Positions 1 through 8,873 of a DNA stretch of 64,000 bases are shown here, piece by piece. The notes beneath the pieces were generated by a model. That model did not search any database and was not told the DNA's origin. It saw only the letters and a list, made by a program, of their open reading frames with translations. A program made the translations under genes and the position numbers. The DNA comes from Gelria sp. Kuro-4. GTDB taxonomy: Bacteria; Bacillota; DTU030; DUMP01. The DNA lies in contig NZ_AP024619.1 in NCBI RefSeq assembly GCF_019668485.1, forward strand, positions 2,020,001 to 2,084,000, written 5' to 3'. Position 1 is the first letter of the stretch. Each line of letters starts with the position of its first letter.

Positions 1-336
1 AAAGACCTGCGCCGTGTAGCTCTTGGCATTCTCCTTGATCTGCTCTTCACTCAGCTGTTTGCGCGTCTCGGAGCGGCCGGTGGGATCGCCGATGCGTCCG
101 GTAAAATCCCCCACGAGAAAAATAATCTGGTGGCCCAGCTCCTGCAGCTGGCGCATCTTGCGCAGCGGCACCGTATGGCCCAGGTGAATGTCCGGTGCGG
201 AGGGGTCGACTCCCAGCTTGATTCTGAGCGGCCGCCCCTCTCTGTCTGCGCGGACCAGCTTCTCCTTGAGCTCTTCCGGCGAAATCACCTCGGCCGTGCC
301 GCGCAGAAAGACTTCCATTTGTCCTTCCAGGTCCAT
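1..336 (-). CDS. tyrS: tyrosyl-tRNA synthetase, N-terminal part (cut by window start)
   Basis: Class I aminoacyl-tRNA synthetase that charges tRNA-Tyr in the cytoplasm. The visible 112 residues carry the HIGH-type motif HLGH at about residue 51, preceded by [12 protein letters not shown], and the [16 protein letters not shown] stretch typical of TyrS. The C-terminal two thirds lie beyond the window. I chose the ATG at 336 because AAGGAG sits 9 nt upstream; an in-frame ATG at 375 lies directly behind the U-run of the T-box terminator and would use an RBS buried in the terminator stem. Expression should be controlled by the T-box leader just upstream. Confidence 0.95.
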   Translation of the reverse strand, partial: MDLEGQMEVFLRGTAEVISPEELKEKLVRADREGRPLRIKLGVDPSAPDIHLGHTVPLRKMRQLQELGHQIIFLVGDFTGRIGDPTGRSETRKQLSEEQIKENAKSYTAQVF

Positions 337-375
337 AATCACTTCTCCTTCCTCTACAGTAAACAGCGGTGACAT

Positions 376-641
376 AAAAAAAGCCCTCCGTCCCAAGGGA
401 CGAGAAGACTTGCTTCGCGCGGTACCACCCTACTTGGCCGTAAGGGCCAGCTCTTCCCGATAACGGCGGGTGACCGGAGCGGCTTGTTGGGTTGCCCCGG
501 TCATCTCCCGGTGCACCCATTTTTCACCGCCCGCTCCGGGGTGTAGCTTCGCTTACCGGTCTGGCTGGCTTGCAGCCACCGCCAGCTCTCTGTCCAGTAG
601 CCGGTAAACCCGTGTCCCCATCCTCGCCCTGCAATTTATAG
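376..641 (-). ncRNA. T-box leader, tyrosine specific
   Basis: Read on the minus strand, the conserved T-box core AGGGTGGTACCGCG is present and is followed by a GC-rich hairpin (CGTCCC/GGGACG) and a run of seven U at 376-382, the terminator. A specifier candidate UAC (Tyr) lies at 543-545 in the context GAAGCUACACC, which parallels GAAGUUCAC in the phenylalanine T-box of this window. Uncharged tRNA-Tyr would stabilise the antiterminator and allow tyrS transcription. Confidence 0.93.
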
Positions 642-646
642 TCTTT

Positions 647-676
647 ATTATACCACAGCCCAAAAGGGCTTGGCAA
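647..676 (-). promoter_or_regulatory. sigma-A type promoter of tyrS
   Basis: Minus strand TTGCCA (671-676), 18-nt spacer, TATAAT (647-652). It places the transcription start near 640, at the beginning of the T-box leader. Confidence 0.75.
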
Positions 677-891
677 CGTTCCGCATTCCACGGTTAGTGT
701 CAAGACCTAGTAGGCAAGATTGCACCCAAATCCCGAGATTGATGGATGGGAACATATCAGGCAACGTAACCGGCTTCCACCAGCGGCCGAAGCACGTGCT
801 TCATCCAGGCCTCGTCGGCCGAGGGGCCGCTGAGGGCTGGAACGATCGCCTTAAGCCACTCCCCTTCCTCTTTGCCCTTCTTGCTAGTTGC

Positions 892-1290
892 TTAGTTCCG
901 GTCGGTCATCCGTTGGGTCAGGTTGGTAATCCTCTCGGTGTCCAGGGGCCGAGTATGCTTCAAGAGGTTTTCGAAGGCTCCCTCTTCCTGCAGCGTCAGA
1001 AGGCGGGACTCGTAGTCGCCTCCCTTAAGCCCCCAGCGGGCTCCGCGGCGCTTCATCCGCCGCGCGACGATACTATCCCAGACTTCTCCAAAGGCGGCAC
1101 TAGCTTCTGCCCAGATCACCTTGCCGCTTACGAGACCGGCGACCTGGTGCTTTTCCTTGAGCACGCGCCGCGGCTTCTTCTTGGTTCCGACGTCCTCTTT
1201 GCCTTCGTAGACCACAAAGATGCGGATTTCGGCCTGCCGGGCGGCGGCCCGCTGCAGCTTGATCGCCACCCTATCGGCTTCGTCTTTCTA
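892..1290 (-). pseudogene. ISLre2-family (UPF0236) transposase remnant
   Basis: The minus-strand reading frame keeps two blocks recognisable from ISLre2/UPF0236 transposases: an N-terminal-side block EADRVAIKLQR...EIRIFVVYEGK (the usual EADGV-x-LQR...YEGK motif) and a C-terminal-side block VARRMKRRGARW followed by a G-x(7)-RLLTLQ segment. The part that normally separates these blocks is missing, so there is an internal deletion, and a stop codon lies just upstream of the first block. A decayed mobile element, not functional. The plus-strand ORF across the same bases is a shadow. Confidence 0.65.
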
Positions 1291-1429
1291 ATCCTGAACC
1301 CCACCCCTGCTACTAGTATTTGCCAATATCTTATGCGAAACAATTTTTGTCCGTTAGCCCCCTAAAAACGAGCCTTATGCGAAAGATCCCGGGGGTTTTA
1401 TTTCGTAAAATGCTTCTTATGCGATTAAC

Positions 1430-1699
1430 TTACGCGAAAAAAGACCGGCACGGGCGTACACCCCGCCGGCCAAGAACCGTGAACTTTGCGCGCCTCCGCC
1501 CGCAACGGAACGGAACTGCTCTGCCCCCATCAGTGACATACCAACCACGAGCCCATCGAAATCGCATCCAGCGTCCGCCAAGCAAAAGCTCGACGGGTTC
1601 CCCGCCGCTGAACGAGTACAGGACTTCCCTATCGGAACCGACCAGTTCTGGTCTCTCGCAGCCCGAATCCTCCGGCCGCGGGACAATGAGCCTTGACAT
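1430..1699 (-). CDS. small hypothetical protein, DUF5348-like
   Basis: 89-residue ORF. I start it at the ATG at 1699, which has GAAGGTGATT just upstream; a longer in-frame version to 1759 has no clear RBS. The central part GEPVELLLGGRWMRFRWARGWY resembles the small DUF5348-type proteins of Firmicutes (glycine, x-Trp-x, Arg, GWY pattern), which are often carried by mobile elements. The C-terminus is rich in Arg and Cys. It lies among transposase debris, so it may be a relict. No function can be assigned. Confidence 0.4.
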   Translation of the reverse strand: MSRLIVPRPEDSGCERPELVGSDREVLYSFSGGEPVELLLGGRWMRFRWARGWYVTDGGRAVPFRCGRRRAKFTVLGRRGVRPCRSFFA

Positions 1700-1703
1700 A
1701 CAA

Positions 1704-2450
1704 TCACCTTCTTTCTTTTGCCGTCCCTCTTGTGGGCAAAAAAGCTCCTTTCGCCGCACCTACAGGGGTGAAAGCGAAAGGAGGTGAACATAGAAACATT
1801 GCTCCAGGGCAGGAACCCACGAACCAGGCCAGCATGGGCACCAGAAAGGCCCTGGCCATAGCCAGCCCTAGTGGTAGAAATGTCTTCGGAACACGGCCTC
1901 CTGCTACCCAGCCAGCCGGAAAACCGGCCAGGAGCAGGGACCAACAGCAGGGCACGGTTCCCTCTCCCCGCTAACAGCATGCCTGACAGTTCTGGGATTT
2001 CCCAGCCACAGACCTCCGCTCAGAGACATCGTACCCAGCAGGAATACCGAGTGCTCTCTCTCCTTTTTCCCACTGGGGGCCATCCACGGCGCTCACCTTC
2101 CTTTCATCTTTGGCTTACGGTCGAGTTAGGGCTAGCACCACATTGCTCACGGTTGCCAGGCTAAAAAGCGCGGCCAGTCCACGGAGAGCAAATACCATCC
2201 AGCCGTTATAGGCCTCGCTTCCGGAGAGAGCTGCCTGAACCACGACATATGTACCAGGCAGCATGGGCACCCCAAGCTTGACCCAGGCAAAGCAACCCAA
2301 ACTCACAGTGTGGGCTATGAGCGTTGGGGGTGACATGAGCGCGGGACGCGCGTGCCTGGTGCAAGCTGTGCTCGTGATGCTGCTCACCAAACTGTTCGAC
2401 CGTCGCCACATTGAAGTAGACGGCCGTTATTGGCAGCATCAGCTGTGAGG
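1704..2450 (-). other. hydrophobic ORF remnants, no intact gene
   Basis: Two short minus-strand frames (about 1704-1955 and 2115-2411) encode hydrophobic, Ala/Leu/Val-rich peptides that look like pieces of membrane proteins. Both contain the near-identical stretch GGTGCCCATGCTG(G)CCTGGT (around 1830 and 2260 on the minus strand), which suggests two decayed copies of a related sequence. I recognise no family and see no convincing start sites. Confidence 0.25.
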
Positions 2451-2933
2451 TCTACTAACTCTTGCCGTGAGACTCTCCTAGATCTGTACTGGCGCGATTG
2501 CTATGCATTTCCGCCAGTCGGCAAGAGCCGATTTGGTAATATTGTAATTCATACAAAATGATGTTAGGGACGCTGGTAGCAACCCGCCCCTTTCATCTCA
2601 CAAGCCGTCGCCCATCGGCCGCACGGACTTTCCATTACAGACAGCGCCCCATGCCGGGCGCAGCCGATGAGGAGAGTTATCTCCCCATCGGCCTTTCGAT
2701 TTTTATGGCTGTGCAGGCAAGCAGACACCGAGTAGGTGGAATGTCTGCTGTTCCCGTTCGCCGCCTATCGGCCTGCTTTTTCGTTATCCTGCCCAGGTCC
2801 ATCGCCAACATCACGCACAGCGCCAATCCGCACTGCATTTTCCACCCCCCGGGAAGGGAGCAGGGCATACGTATGCTCGTTACACCTCTTTCCGTTGTGC
2901 CTGGGTCTGCTTTGGCCGGTACGATTCCCCCAT
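2451..2933. other. non-coding or decayed interval
   Basis: A minus-strand open frame at 2677-3015 has no RBS and resembles no family I know. I see no RNA gene, clear repeat or promoter here. It is probably decayed sequence flanking the IS21 remnant. Confidence 0.3.
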
Positions 2934-3345
2934 TCATATCGAGCATGATAACGCGATAAGGCAAGCGGTCACCAGGACAGCAGGCAGGGTGGCGTCTTCG
3001 AACAGATCCCTCCAATGGGAAAAGTCCGGATTGGTGTTGATCAGCACGCTTCCGCGTTCGTACGGTTGGAGCTTACCTGGAGAAGCAATTCCGCACTGGC
3101 CTGTCCGAAGCTGATGTAGACATCTCATGAGTGAATGACTCAGCCCTCATCAGCCTCGTTTGCAGGGCGCTGAGCCAGCCTTGCTGGCTGGCTTCCGCCA
3201 AGTCGGTCACCAGTTAGCCAGTAATGTAAACCCGGGTGGTGTACCCAGAATAGCAGATCTGGTACGTGCCGCAATTGGCCAAATCGGTCTTCCCCGTCCC
3301 AGAGTTACTCAACCATAGCACCACACCCATGCCCAGCGCATTAAG
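2934..3345 (-). pseudogene. istB: IS21-family IstB ATPase pseudogene
   Basis: Translation of the minus strand gives in order the IstB signatures: a P-loop SNSGTGKTDLANC (normally GPPGTGKTHLA), LVTDLAEASQQGWLSALQTRL matching the L-x-EA-x-x-EG segment, and near 2960-3080 YERGSVLINTNPDFSHW, the IstB YERRS-x-x-x-TNxxFxxW motif. Stop codons and frame changes break it (a TAG precedes LVTDLAEA), the N-terminus is missing and the C-terminus is replaced. The partner transposase istA is not found nearby. A decayed IS21 element directly downstream of ilvD. Confidence 0.75.
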
Positions 3346-3399
3346 AAAAACCGTGTTGGAGCCTGCCCAGCGACTAGACAGATCTACCTGTGCCCTGGC

Positions 3400-5070
3400 C
3401 TAGCGGTATCTAATGATCGCTCCTTCATTGGCGGATTCAGCAAGACGACTGTAGAGGGCTAGGTAGCCCTCTTTAATTTGGGGTTCTGGTTTTTGCCAGG
3501 CTGCCAAACGTTGCTGTATCTCTTTTTCTTCCAAGTGAACTCTGAGGTTGCGATTAGGAATATCTATCGTGATTATGTCACCGTCGCGGACAGCAGCCAG
3601 CGGTCCACCTTCTGCTGCTTCGGGAGATATATGACCAACAAAACAGCCGTTATTGGTTCCAGAAAACCTGCCATCAGTTATGAGAGCCGTCTTCAAAGCC
3701 AGACCTAGCCCGTACAGGATTTTCATCGCTCTGTACATTTCTCGCATACCAGGCCCGCCTTTTGGCCCCTCATATCGAATGACCACCACGTCACCTTCGT
3801 GTATTTTCCCGTTTAGAATAGCCTCGTTTGCTGCTTCTTCAGAGTCAAACACCTTAGCGCAACCTGCAAAGGTCCACATAGAAGGGTGAATAGCTGCTGG
3901 CTTGGTTACAGCTGTATTGGGTGCCAAGTTCCCACGGAGAATAGCTAGACCACCTTCCCTATTAAATGGGTTCTCTAGGGATCTAATGATATCTCGGTTT
4001 ATAGTCTTCGCAGCCTCAATGTTTTGTCCAACGGTCTTACTTGTCACCGTCATTACATCCAATTCGAGCAGGGATGAAATCTCCCTCATTACAGCCGGCA
4101 CCCCTCCGGCTTCGTGGAAATCTAAGATATTTGCTGGGCCTGCTGGATATATCCTGGCTATCTGGGGAGTTGTTCTGCTTAGCGTGTCAAAGGCGTCAAC
4201 AGATATATTCAGTTCCGCTTCGTAAGCTATAGCCGGAATGTGAAGAACAGAGTTCGTTGACCCGCCCATAGCCATGCTAACCTTGATCGCATTCATAAGA
4301 GACCCACGGGTCATGATTTGGCGGGCCGTAATGCCTTTCTTTATCAAGTTGACGATAGCGCGACCCGATTCTTGTGCCAGTCGCATGCGGGCAGCAGAAG
4401 TAGCCGGGGCTGTACCTGCAAACGGGAGAGTCATACCCATAGCTTCAGCCAGACAACACATAGTGTTTGCGGTACCAAGAAAGGCACATGAGCCACATCC
4501 CGGGGCAACTGCTTCCTCCAAGCCCGCAAGCTGTTCTTCCGAGATTTTCCCCGCTTTAAGCACTCCAAGGGCCTCGCTTAACGTCGTAACATCAGACTTT
4601 CGGCCGTCAAAGTAAGGGCCGCCTTGCATGTTACCCCCGGGAACGAGTATGGCAGGGACGTTGAGGCGGGCCGCTGCCATGAGCATACCTGGTACGATCT
4701 TGTCACAAGAGCCCAAGAGAACTACACCATCAAGGCGATGGGCTTGCACCATCATCTCGATACTGTGTGCAATGAGGTCACGCGTGGGTAGAACATAATG
4801 CATGCCGATGTGCCCATTGGCGATTCCGTCGCAAACCCCAATTACGCCAAACTCCACCGGTGTGCCGCCAGCCTGGCGAATACCGTCCCTGACAGCGGCA
4901 GCAACCTGGCGCAGGTTGTAATGGCCGGGAACAATCGTACTCCAAGAGTTAGCGATGCCGATCAACGGTCTCTCCAAATCGTAATCAGTATAGCCCATGG
5001 ACTTTAACAGGGCACGCGTACCAGCCCTTTCAGGGAACTTTAGTATCTCTTTACTTCGCCAGAACATCAA
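3400..5070 (-). CDS. ilvD: IlvD/Edd family dehydratase (dihydroxy-acid dehydratase type)
   Basis: 556 residues, the usual length for IlvD. Family members dehydrate 2,3-dihydroxy acids or sugar acids to 2-oxoacids using an Fe-S cluster. Visible cluster-ligand segments are SCDKIVPGM (Cys122) and APGCGSC (Cys192/Cys195); the early segment NSWSTIVPGH (41-50) has no cysteine, as in the oxygen-sensitive E. coli type. GRFSGTNNG and the GPKGGPGM segment are also present. It is the last gene of a hydroxyacid operon rather than part of an ilvBNC cluster, so a catabolic dihydroxy-acid or sugar-acid substrate is as likely as branched-chain amino acid synthesis. SD AGGAGG lies upstream of the start. Confidence 0.85.
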   Translation of the reverse strand: MMFWRSKEILKFPERAGTRALLKSMGYTDYDLERPLIGIANSWSTIVPGHYNLRQVAAAVRDGIRQAGGTPVEFGVIGVCDGIANGHIGMHYVLPTRDLIAHSIEMMVQAHRLDGVVLLGSCDKIVPGMLMAAARLNVPAILVPGGNMQGGPYFDGRKSDVTTLSEALGVLKAGKISEEQLAGLEEAVAPGCGSCAFLGTANTMCCLAEAMGMTLPFAGTAPATSAARMRLAQESGRAIVNLIKKGITARQIMTRGSLMNAIKVSMAMGGSTNSVLHIPAIAYEAELNISVDAFDTLSRTTPQIARIYPAGPANILDFHEAGGVPAVMREISSLLELDVMTVTSKTVGQNIEAAKTINRDIIRSLENPFNREGGLAILRGNLAPNTAVTKPAAIHPSMWTFAGCAKVFDSEEAANEAILNGKIHEGDVVVIRYEGPKGGPGMREMYRAMKILYGLGLALKTALITDGRFSGTNNGCFVGHISPEAAEGGPLAAVRDGDIITIDIPNRNLRVHLEEKEIQQRLAAWQKPEPQIKEGYLALYSRLAESANEGAIIRYR

Positions 5071-5145
5071 TCTTGTCCTCCTTCCTGGACATTAGGCCGG
5101 CAGAGAGGGGGCATACTCCGCCCCTTAAGGATTTATGTTCCCTTC

Positions 5146-6354
5146 TCAACAGCGTATGGACGGTTGTCCCTTGACCACCACATCCAGTTGTCTGTCGTTA
5201 AGAGAAAGCGATCTGTTGCTGTGCCTGATGCCCCAATACAGGAACGGCATTACTACTAACGGAATGGTTGTATAGCCCATGAGATTGTAACCTTTAGAGA
5301 CGAGCGGGATTAGGCCAAACAGCGCAAGCCCCCAGCTGATCGCAACATAAAGGGCCGAGGCAAGCATGTTGCTCTTGCGGTCTGTGGCTTTCCCCTTGGT
5401 AAGAATGAGCACCAACCTCTTGGTGGCTCCGTAGACTACGTTGACCGCCGTAGAGAGAGCCCCGATGATAATAAGTAGCGACACTAGTAACTTGCCGAGG
5501 TTTCCGCCAACTCCGTGTTCTACCATGTAAAGCGTCGGCACTACTTCCTCCAGAATCTGCGGATAGTGACCCAAGATGCCCAGTGTAGCCAGTTGTAACA
5601 GAACCCCATTGGCCAGAAAGCCCAAGATCGCCGCTCTTTTGGCTTCTTCCTTGGTCTTAATGACCTCAGCTACTGCACACCAAGTTCCAACTCCCGCTTG
5701 ATAGCTGGCGTAGGAAACAGCTTCCCAGAAGGGCAGCCAAAAGCCGCGCGGTGCCGGGCGGGCGGCCAGAACACCAGCAATACCATCTAGATTAGCGAGG
5801 ATATTGGAACCGTACAAGATGAGGAGGCCAACAACTATTACCGCTGCGAAGGCATTGGCAGCAGACCTGACAACTTCTGATCCATAAATTGTTAGCAGGA
5901 AAACTGTCGCTGCAGATATAACTGCGCAGGAAACATAAGGTAATCCCGACAACTTTGCTAATGTTGCAGCTGCAGTCGCAAAGACGACAGCGGTAACGAT
6001 GAACATGCCTGCAAGGTAACGGATCTCATAAATCGGCGCCAATACTTTGTCGTAAGGGTGATAGAACTTATGCGCCCAACTTGCGTAGTCGTAAGTTTTG
6101 TAAACGATGGTAAAGCATAAGAGGTAGTAAAAGATTAAAGCGGTTATCGCCTGGGCTACTAACGGGAAGAAAACAGCATACCAGCCGAACTGTACATAAA
6201 ACTCAACAATTTGCCTGCCGGAAGCGAACCCGCCTCCAAAGTGAGTGGTGAACCAAACCATGGCTACAGCCAGCGCCGGTCCGCCCCACTTCTTCAACAC
6301 TATCACCACACTCCCCTCCAAACTGGCTGTTCCAACCGTGTTACCTTTTGACAA
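5146..6354 (-). CDS. YkvI-like membrane transporter
   Basis: 402 residues with about eleven hydrophobic segments, starting with VVIVLKKWGGPALAVAMVWF. The segment FTTHFGGGFASGRQ near residue 40 (glycine-rich break in the first transmembrane helix) and the overall pattern match the YkvI family, which belongs to the LeuT/APC-type transporter superfamily. The substrate is unknown. It starts 8 nt downstream of the D-2-hydroxyacid dehydrogenase stop and is followed 75 nt later by ilvD, so it is probably co-transcribed; an organic acid or amino acid substrate is a reasonable inference. Confidence 0.75.
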   Translation of the reverse strand: MSKGNTVGTASLEGSVVIVLKKWGGPALAVAMVWFTTHFGGGFASGRQIVEFYVQFGWYAVFFPLVAQAITALIFYYLLCFTIVYKTYDYASWAHKFYHPYDKVLAPIYEIRYLAGMFIVTAVVFATAAATLAKLSGLPYVSCAVISAATVFLLTIYGSEVVRSAANAFAAVIVVGLLILYGSNILANLDGIAGVLAARPAPRGFWLPFWEAVSYASYQAGVGTWCAVAEVIKTKEEAKRAAILGFLANGVLLQLATLGILGHYPQILEEVVPTLYMVEHGVGGNLGKLLVSLLIIIGALSTAVNVVYGATKRLVLILTKGKATDRKSNMLASALYVAISWGLALFGLIPLVSKGYNLMGYTTIPLVVMPFLYWGIRHSNRSLSLNDRQLDVVVKGQPSIRC

Positions 6355-6362
6355 TTGAGAAA

Positions 6363-7373
6363 CTACTCAGCAAACCATTTAATATGTGCTAACACATCCT
6401 TGTTAACACAGCATCTGGGCTTTTCGCCCCGCAAAGCCCTCCCTGCCTCATTGGCCGCCTTACGCATGAGTTCATCGTAGGCTTCCACTGAATAGAAAGC
6501 AGAATGACCGGTGGCCCAAACATTCGGTAGCGCAATCAATTTCTTATCGAATTCGTCGGGAACCGGTTCGTTGTAGACAACGTCCAACGCCGCGCCGGCA
6601 ATCCAGTTTTCCGTCAAGGCCTTGTACAAGGCCTCGCGGTCAATAAGCTCGCCGCGGGCGCAGTTCACGACGTACGCATGCGGTTTCATTCTCCGTAAGG
6701 CCTCTTCGTTGAGTTTTCCTTTTGTCGATGGGAGCAAGGGCGCGTGCAATGACAGAATGTCTGAATGTTCTATGAGTTCGCCCCACTCAACCATTTGCGC
6801 ATTGTATTCGGCAGCTTGTTCCGGGGATACGTAGGGGTCGCAGGCAATGATGTTTACCTCAAAGCCGCTCAGTTTACGCGCAACGTTGCGGGCTATGCCG
6901 CCGAAACCAAACAACCCTACCGTACTGTCTTTGAACCGACGTCTTGGGATGATGGCTTTAATGTCCCAGTGGCCATCTTTGATCCATGGCACCTGCTTGT
7001 AAAGGCCACGTTGCATGGCCAGGATGAGCGCGACGGTATGGCTGGCAACCTCGTCCGTACAGTAGTCGGGTACGTTTGTGACAATAACGCCGTGCCGCGT
7101 GGCCGCCGGGACATCAGCCGCGTTAAAGCCAATACCAATGGCGCAAAAAGCGCGCAGCTCAGGCAAGGCCTCGTAAATGCGCTCCGACATCTTTTGGTGC
7201 TGGGAAAGAACCACCTCTGCCCCTTGGGCAGCCTGTATGAATTCCTTCTCCGGAAGAATGTCCACAAAGTTTACGATCGCGTCAGGGTACTCCGTAAGGA
7301 GATAATTCTTGATGAGCTCCCGACCCGTAAAGTTTGCTCCCGCCGCCACGACAACCTTTTTCTTTTCCGCCAT
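6363..7373 (-). CDS. D-2-hydroxyacid dehydrogenase, NAD(P)-dependent
   Basis: 336 residues from the ATG at 7373, chosen because GGGGGAAG lies 6 nt upstream; the open frame extends further without a better start. The enzyme family interconverts 2-oxoacids and D-2-hydroxyacids. The nucleotide-binding motif GLFGFGGIARNVARK is at 153-167, and the catalytic triad is visible as Arg240 (CARGELID), Glu269 (YNEP) and His290 (TGHSAF). Length and order match the phosphoglycerate dehydrogenase-like family. The exact substrate cannot be read; the neighbouring permease, LarA-like protein and Ldh_2 enzyme point to hydroxy-acid use. Fourth gene of the operon that begins at 11,527. Confidence 0.88.
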   Translation of the reverse strand: MAEKKKVVVAAGANFTGRELIKNYLLTEYPDAIVNFVDILPEKEFIQAAQGAEVVLSQHQKMSERIYEALPELRAFCAIGIGFNAADVPAATRHGVIVTNVPDYCTDEVASHTVALILAMQRGLYKQVPWIKDGHWDIKAIIPRRRFKDSTVGLFGFGGIARNVARKLSGFEVNIIACDPYVSPEQAAEYNAQMVEWGELIEHSDILSLHAPLLPSTKGKLNEEALRRMKPHAYVVNCARGELIDREALYKALTENWIAGAALDVVYNEPVPDEFDKKLIALPNVWATGHSAFYSVEAYDELMRKAANEAGRALRGEKPRCCVNKDVLAHIKWFAE

Positions 7374-7514
7374 CTTAACTTCCCCCTGTGTAGATATCTC
7401 GTTTTGTGTATAGACCACCAATACGCAATCTGCCGCACCCAGTGGCCACACGCCCGTAACGGAGCCTGCAAATGCACCCCAAGCGTCTCCACCCACTCAG
7501 GCAAGCACACTATC

Positions 7515-8789
7515 TTAAAGCAGCCGACCGTCATCGATAAAGGCCATGGGCCGTAATTGCCCGCTAATCTCGATGTTGTCATTCGCTTCCGCTTCCGGCA
7601 AAAGGCTCTCGGAAATTTCAATCTCGTCCAAGTTGGCTGTTGTTCTAATACGTACGACTTTTGCCTCCGACGGCTCGATACGATTACACGTCTTTAGGGC
7701 CACAGCAATAGCCTGCAGGTCGTTGTCCAGTGCCATCGGTATCGCCCCACCGCGCAGGATGGTCGAAGTAATGGCATTGGCGTACGTCTTCTCTTTATCG
7801 ATTTGGGCAATTACGCTGGTCGTGGTAACATCGGCCGAGCCCAAGCCGATGGCGTTCCCGTGTGACTCCTTGGTTAGCCCCAGCACTACTACTTTCTGTA
7901 CCCGCGGCTCAGGCCGCAAGGCCATCATAAAGGGTTCAGAAAATCTGCCGGTAACGTTAGGGTCCATTCCACTTCCGCTGATGTTCTTCCCGATCTTCTC
8001 AACGATGAGCACGTCGATGGCGTCGAATAAAATCCGCGGCATGGCCGCATGGGCAATATCCAACAGTTCCATATCCGTAGCTTCGAACTTATCCGGAGTA
8101 ACCGCCCGAATGAGCATCTGCTCGTGATAGCCGTTCTCTACCAGGGCCAAGCCGCAGGTAATGGGGGCGCGTTCGATGATCGCTCGCCCAACTTCAGGAA
8201 TGAGTTGCGCGAAACGCTCGAAGCCCTGTTTGTGAACGTACGTTGCCCCTTTGTGCTTACCCAGGCCTATCACCAGCATCTTCATAAGGCCGCTCTCTAC
8301 AGGCCCACGGAAATTAGTATGGTTCTTAACCCTGTTCACCACCACCACGCCGTCCGCCTCGTAAGCAGGCTTGCTGAAAAAGACCGGCGTGCCGCTGGCG
8401 GTAGTGCCAAGCTGAATCACCTCCATGCTGGCTTCAATCGGCGCCCCCATCGTCGCTTCCGTGATGCCGTAGCTCATCAACACCTCCTTTTGCCCATCCG
8501 GATTGGCACCGCCATGACTACCCATGGCTGGGATAATAAAGGGATGAGTACCTAACCCCTTGAGTTTGTCAATTACGGTTTTGGTGATCTCCGCTATGCT
8601 GGCGATACCCCTGCTGCCAACAGCAACGGCTATGCGCTGCCCTTGGCGAAAACGGCCGCGTATCTCTTCGCAGTCTAACTCCTGCAAAATCACTTGCCGG
8701 ACATTTGCTATCCTGTCAGACCGGAACCGTTGACGTACCTTGACCATCCGTGGAAATTCAACGTCGAATCCGCCGTAGATGATCGCCAT
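7515..8789 (-). CDS. LarA-like (DUF2088) protein
   Basis: 424 residues from the ATG at 8789, which has GGAGG 8 nt upstream. The N-terminal half matches DUF2088, the catalytic domain of the nickel-pincer lactate racemase LarA: VGSRGI, GSHGG, and RVKNHTNFRGPVESGLMKML with a conserved His and Lys. The His-to-Lys spacing (13 residues) differs from classical LarA (10), so this is a distant branch. LarA relatives are known to epimerise various 2-hydroxy acids. No cofactor-maturation genes (larB, larC, larE) are present in the window. Third gene of the hydroxyacid operon; racemisation between the D- and L-specific dehydrogenases beside it would be a natural role, but that is inferred. Confidence 0.75.
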   Translation of the reverse strand: MAIIYGGFDVEFPRMVKVRQRFRSDRIANVRQVILQELDCEEIRGRFRQGQRIAVAVGSRGIASIAEITKTVIDKLKGLGTHPFIIPAMGSHGGANPDGQKEVLMSYGITEATMGAPIEASMEVIQLGTTASGTPVFFSKPAYEADGVVVVNRVKNHTNFRGPVESGLMKMLVIGLGKHKGATYVHKQGFERFAQLIPEVGRAIIERAPITCGLALVENGYHEQMLIRAVTPDKFEATDMELLDIAHAAMPRILFDAIDVLIVEKIGKNISGSGMDPNVTGRFSEPFMMALRPEPRVQKVVVLGLTKESHGNAIGLGSADVTTTSVIAQIDKEKTYANAITSTILRGGAIPMALDNDLQAIAVALKTCNRIEPSEAKVVRIRTTANLDEIEISESLLPEAEANDNIEISGQLRPMAFIDDGRLL

Positions 8790-8873
8790 TCCACTACCTC
8801 CATTTGACCGCGGCAAAATCAGGAGAAGGAGAGCGGCGTCTCCAGGAAGCCGCCCCGCCCTTGTACAGCCCCG

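Noticed and set aside
47-520. 157-residue minus-strand ORF over the tyrS start region and T-box
   Set aside because: It runs through the T-box core and terminator and is out of frame with tyrS, whose conserved sequence is clear.
670-1365. 231-residue plus-strand ORF
   Set aside because: Opposite-strand shadow of the ISLre2 remnant; no RBS and no family pattern.
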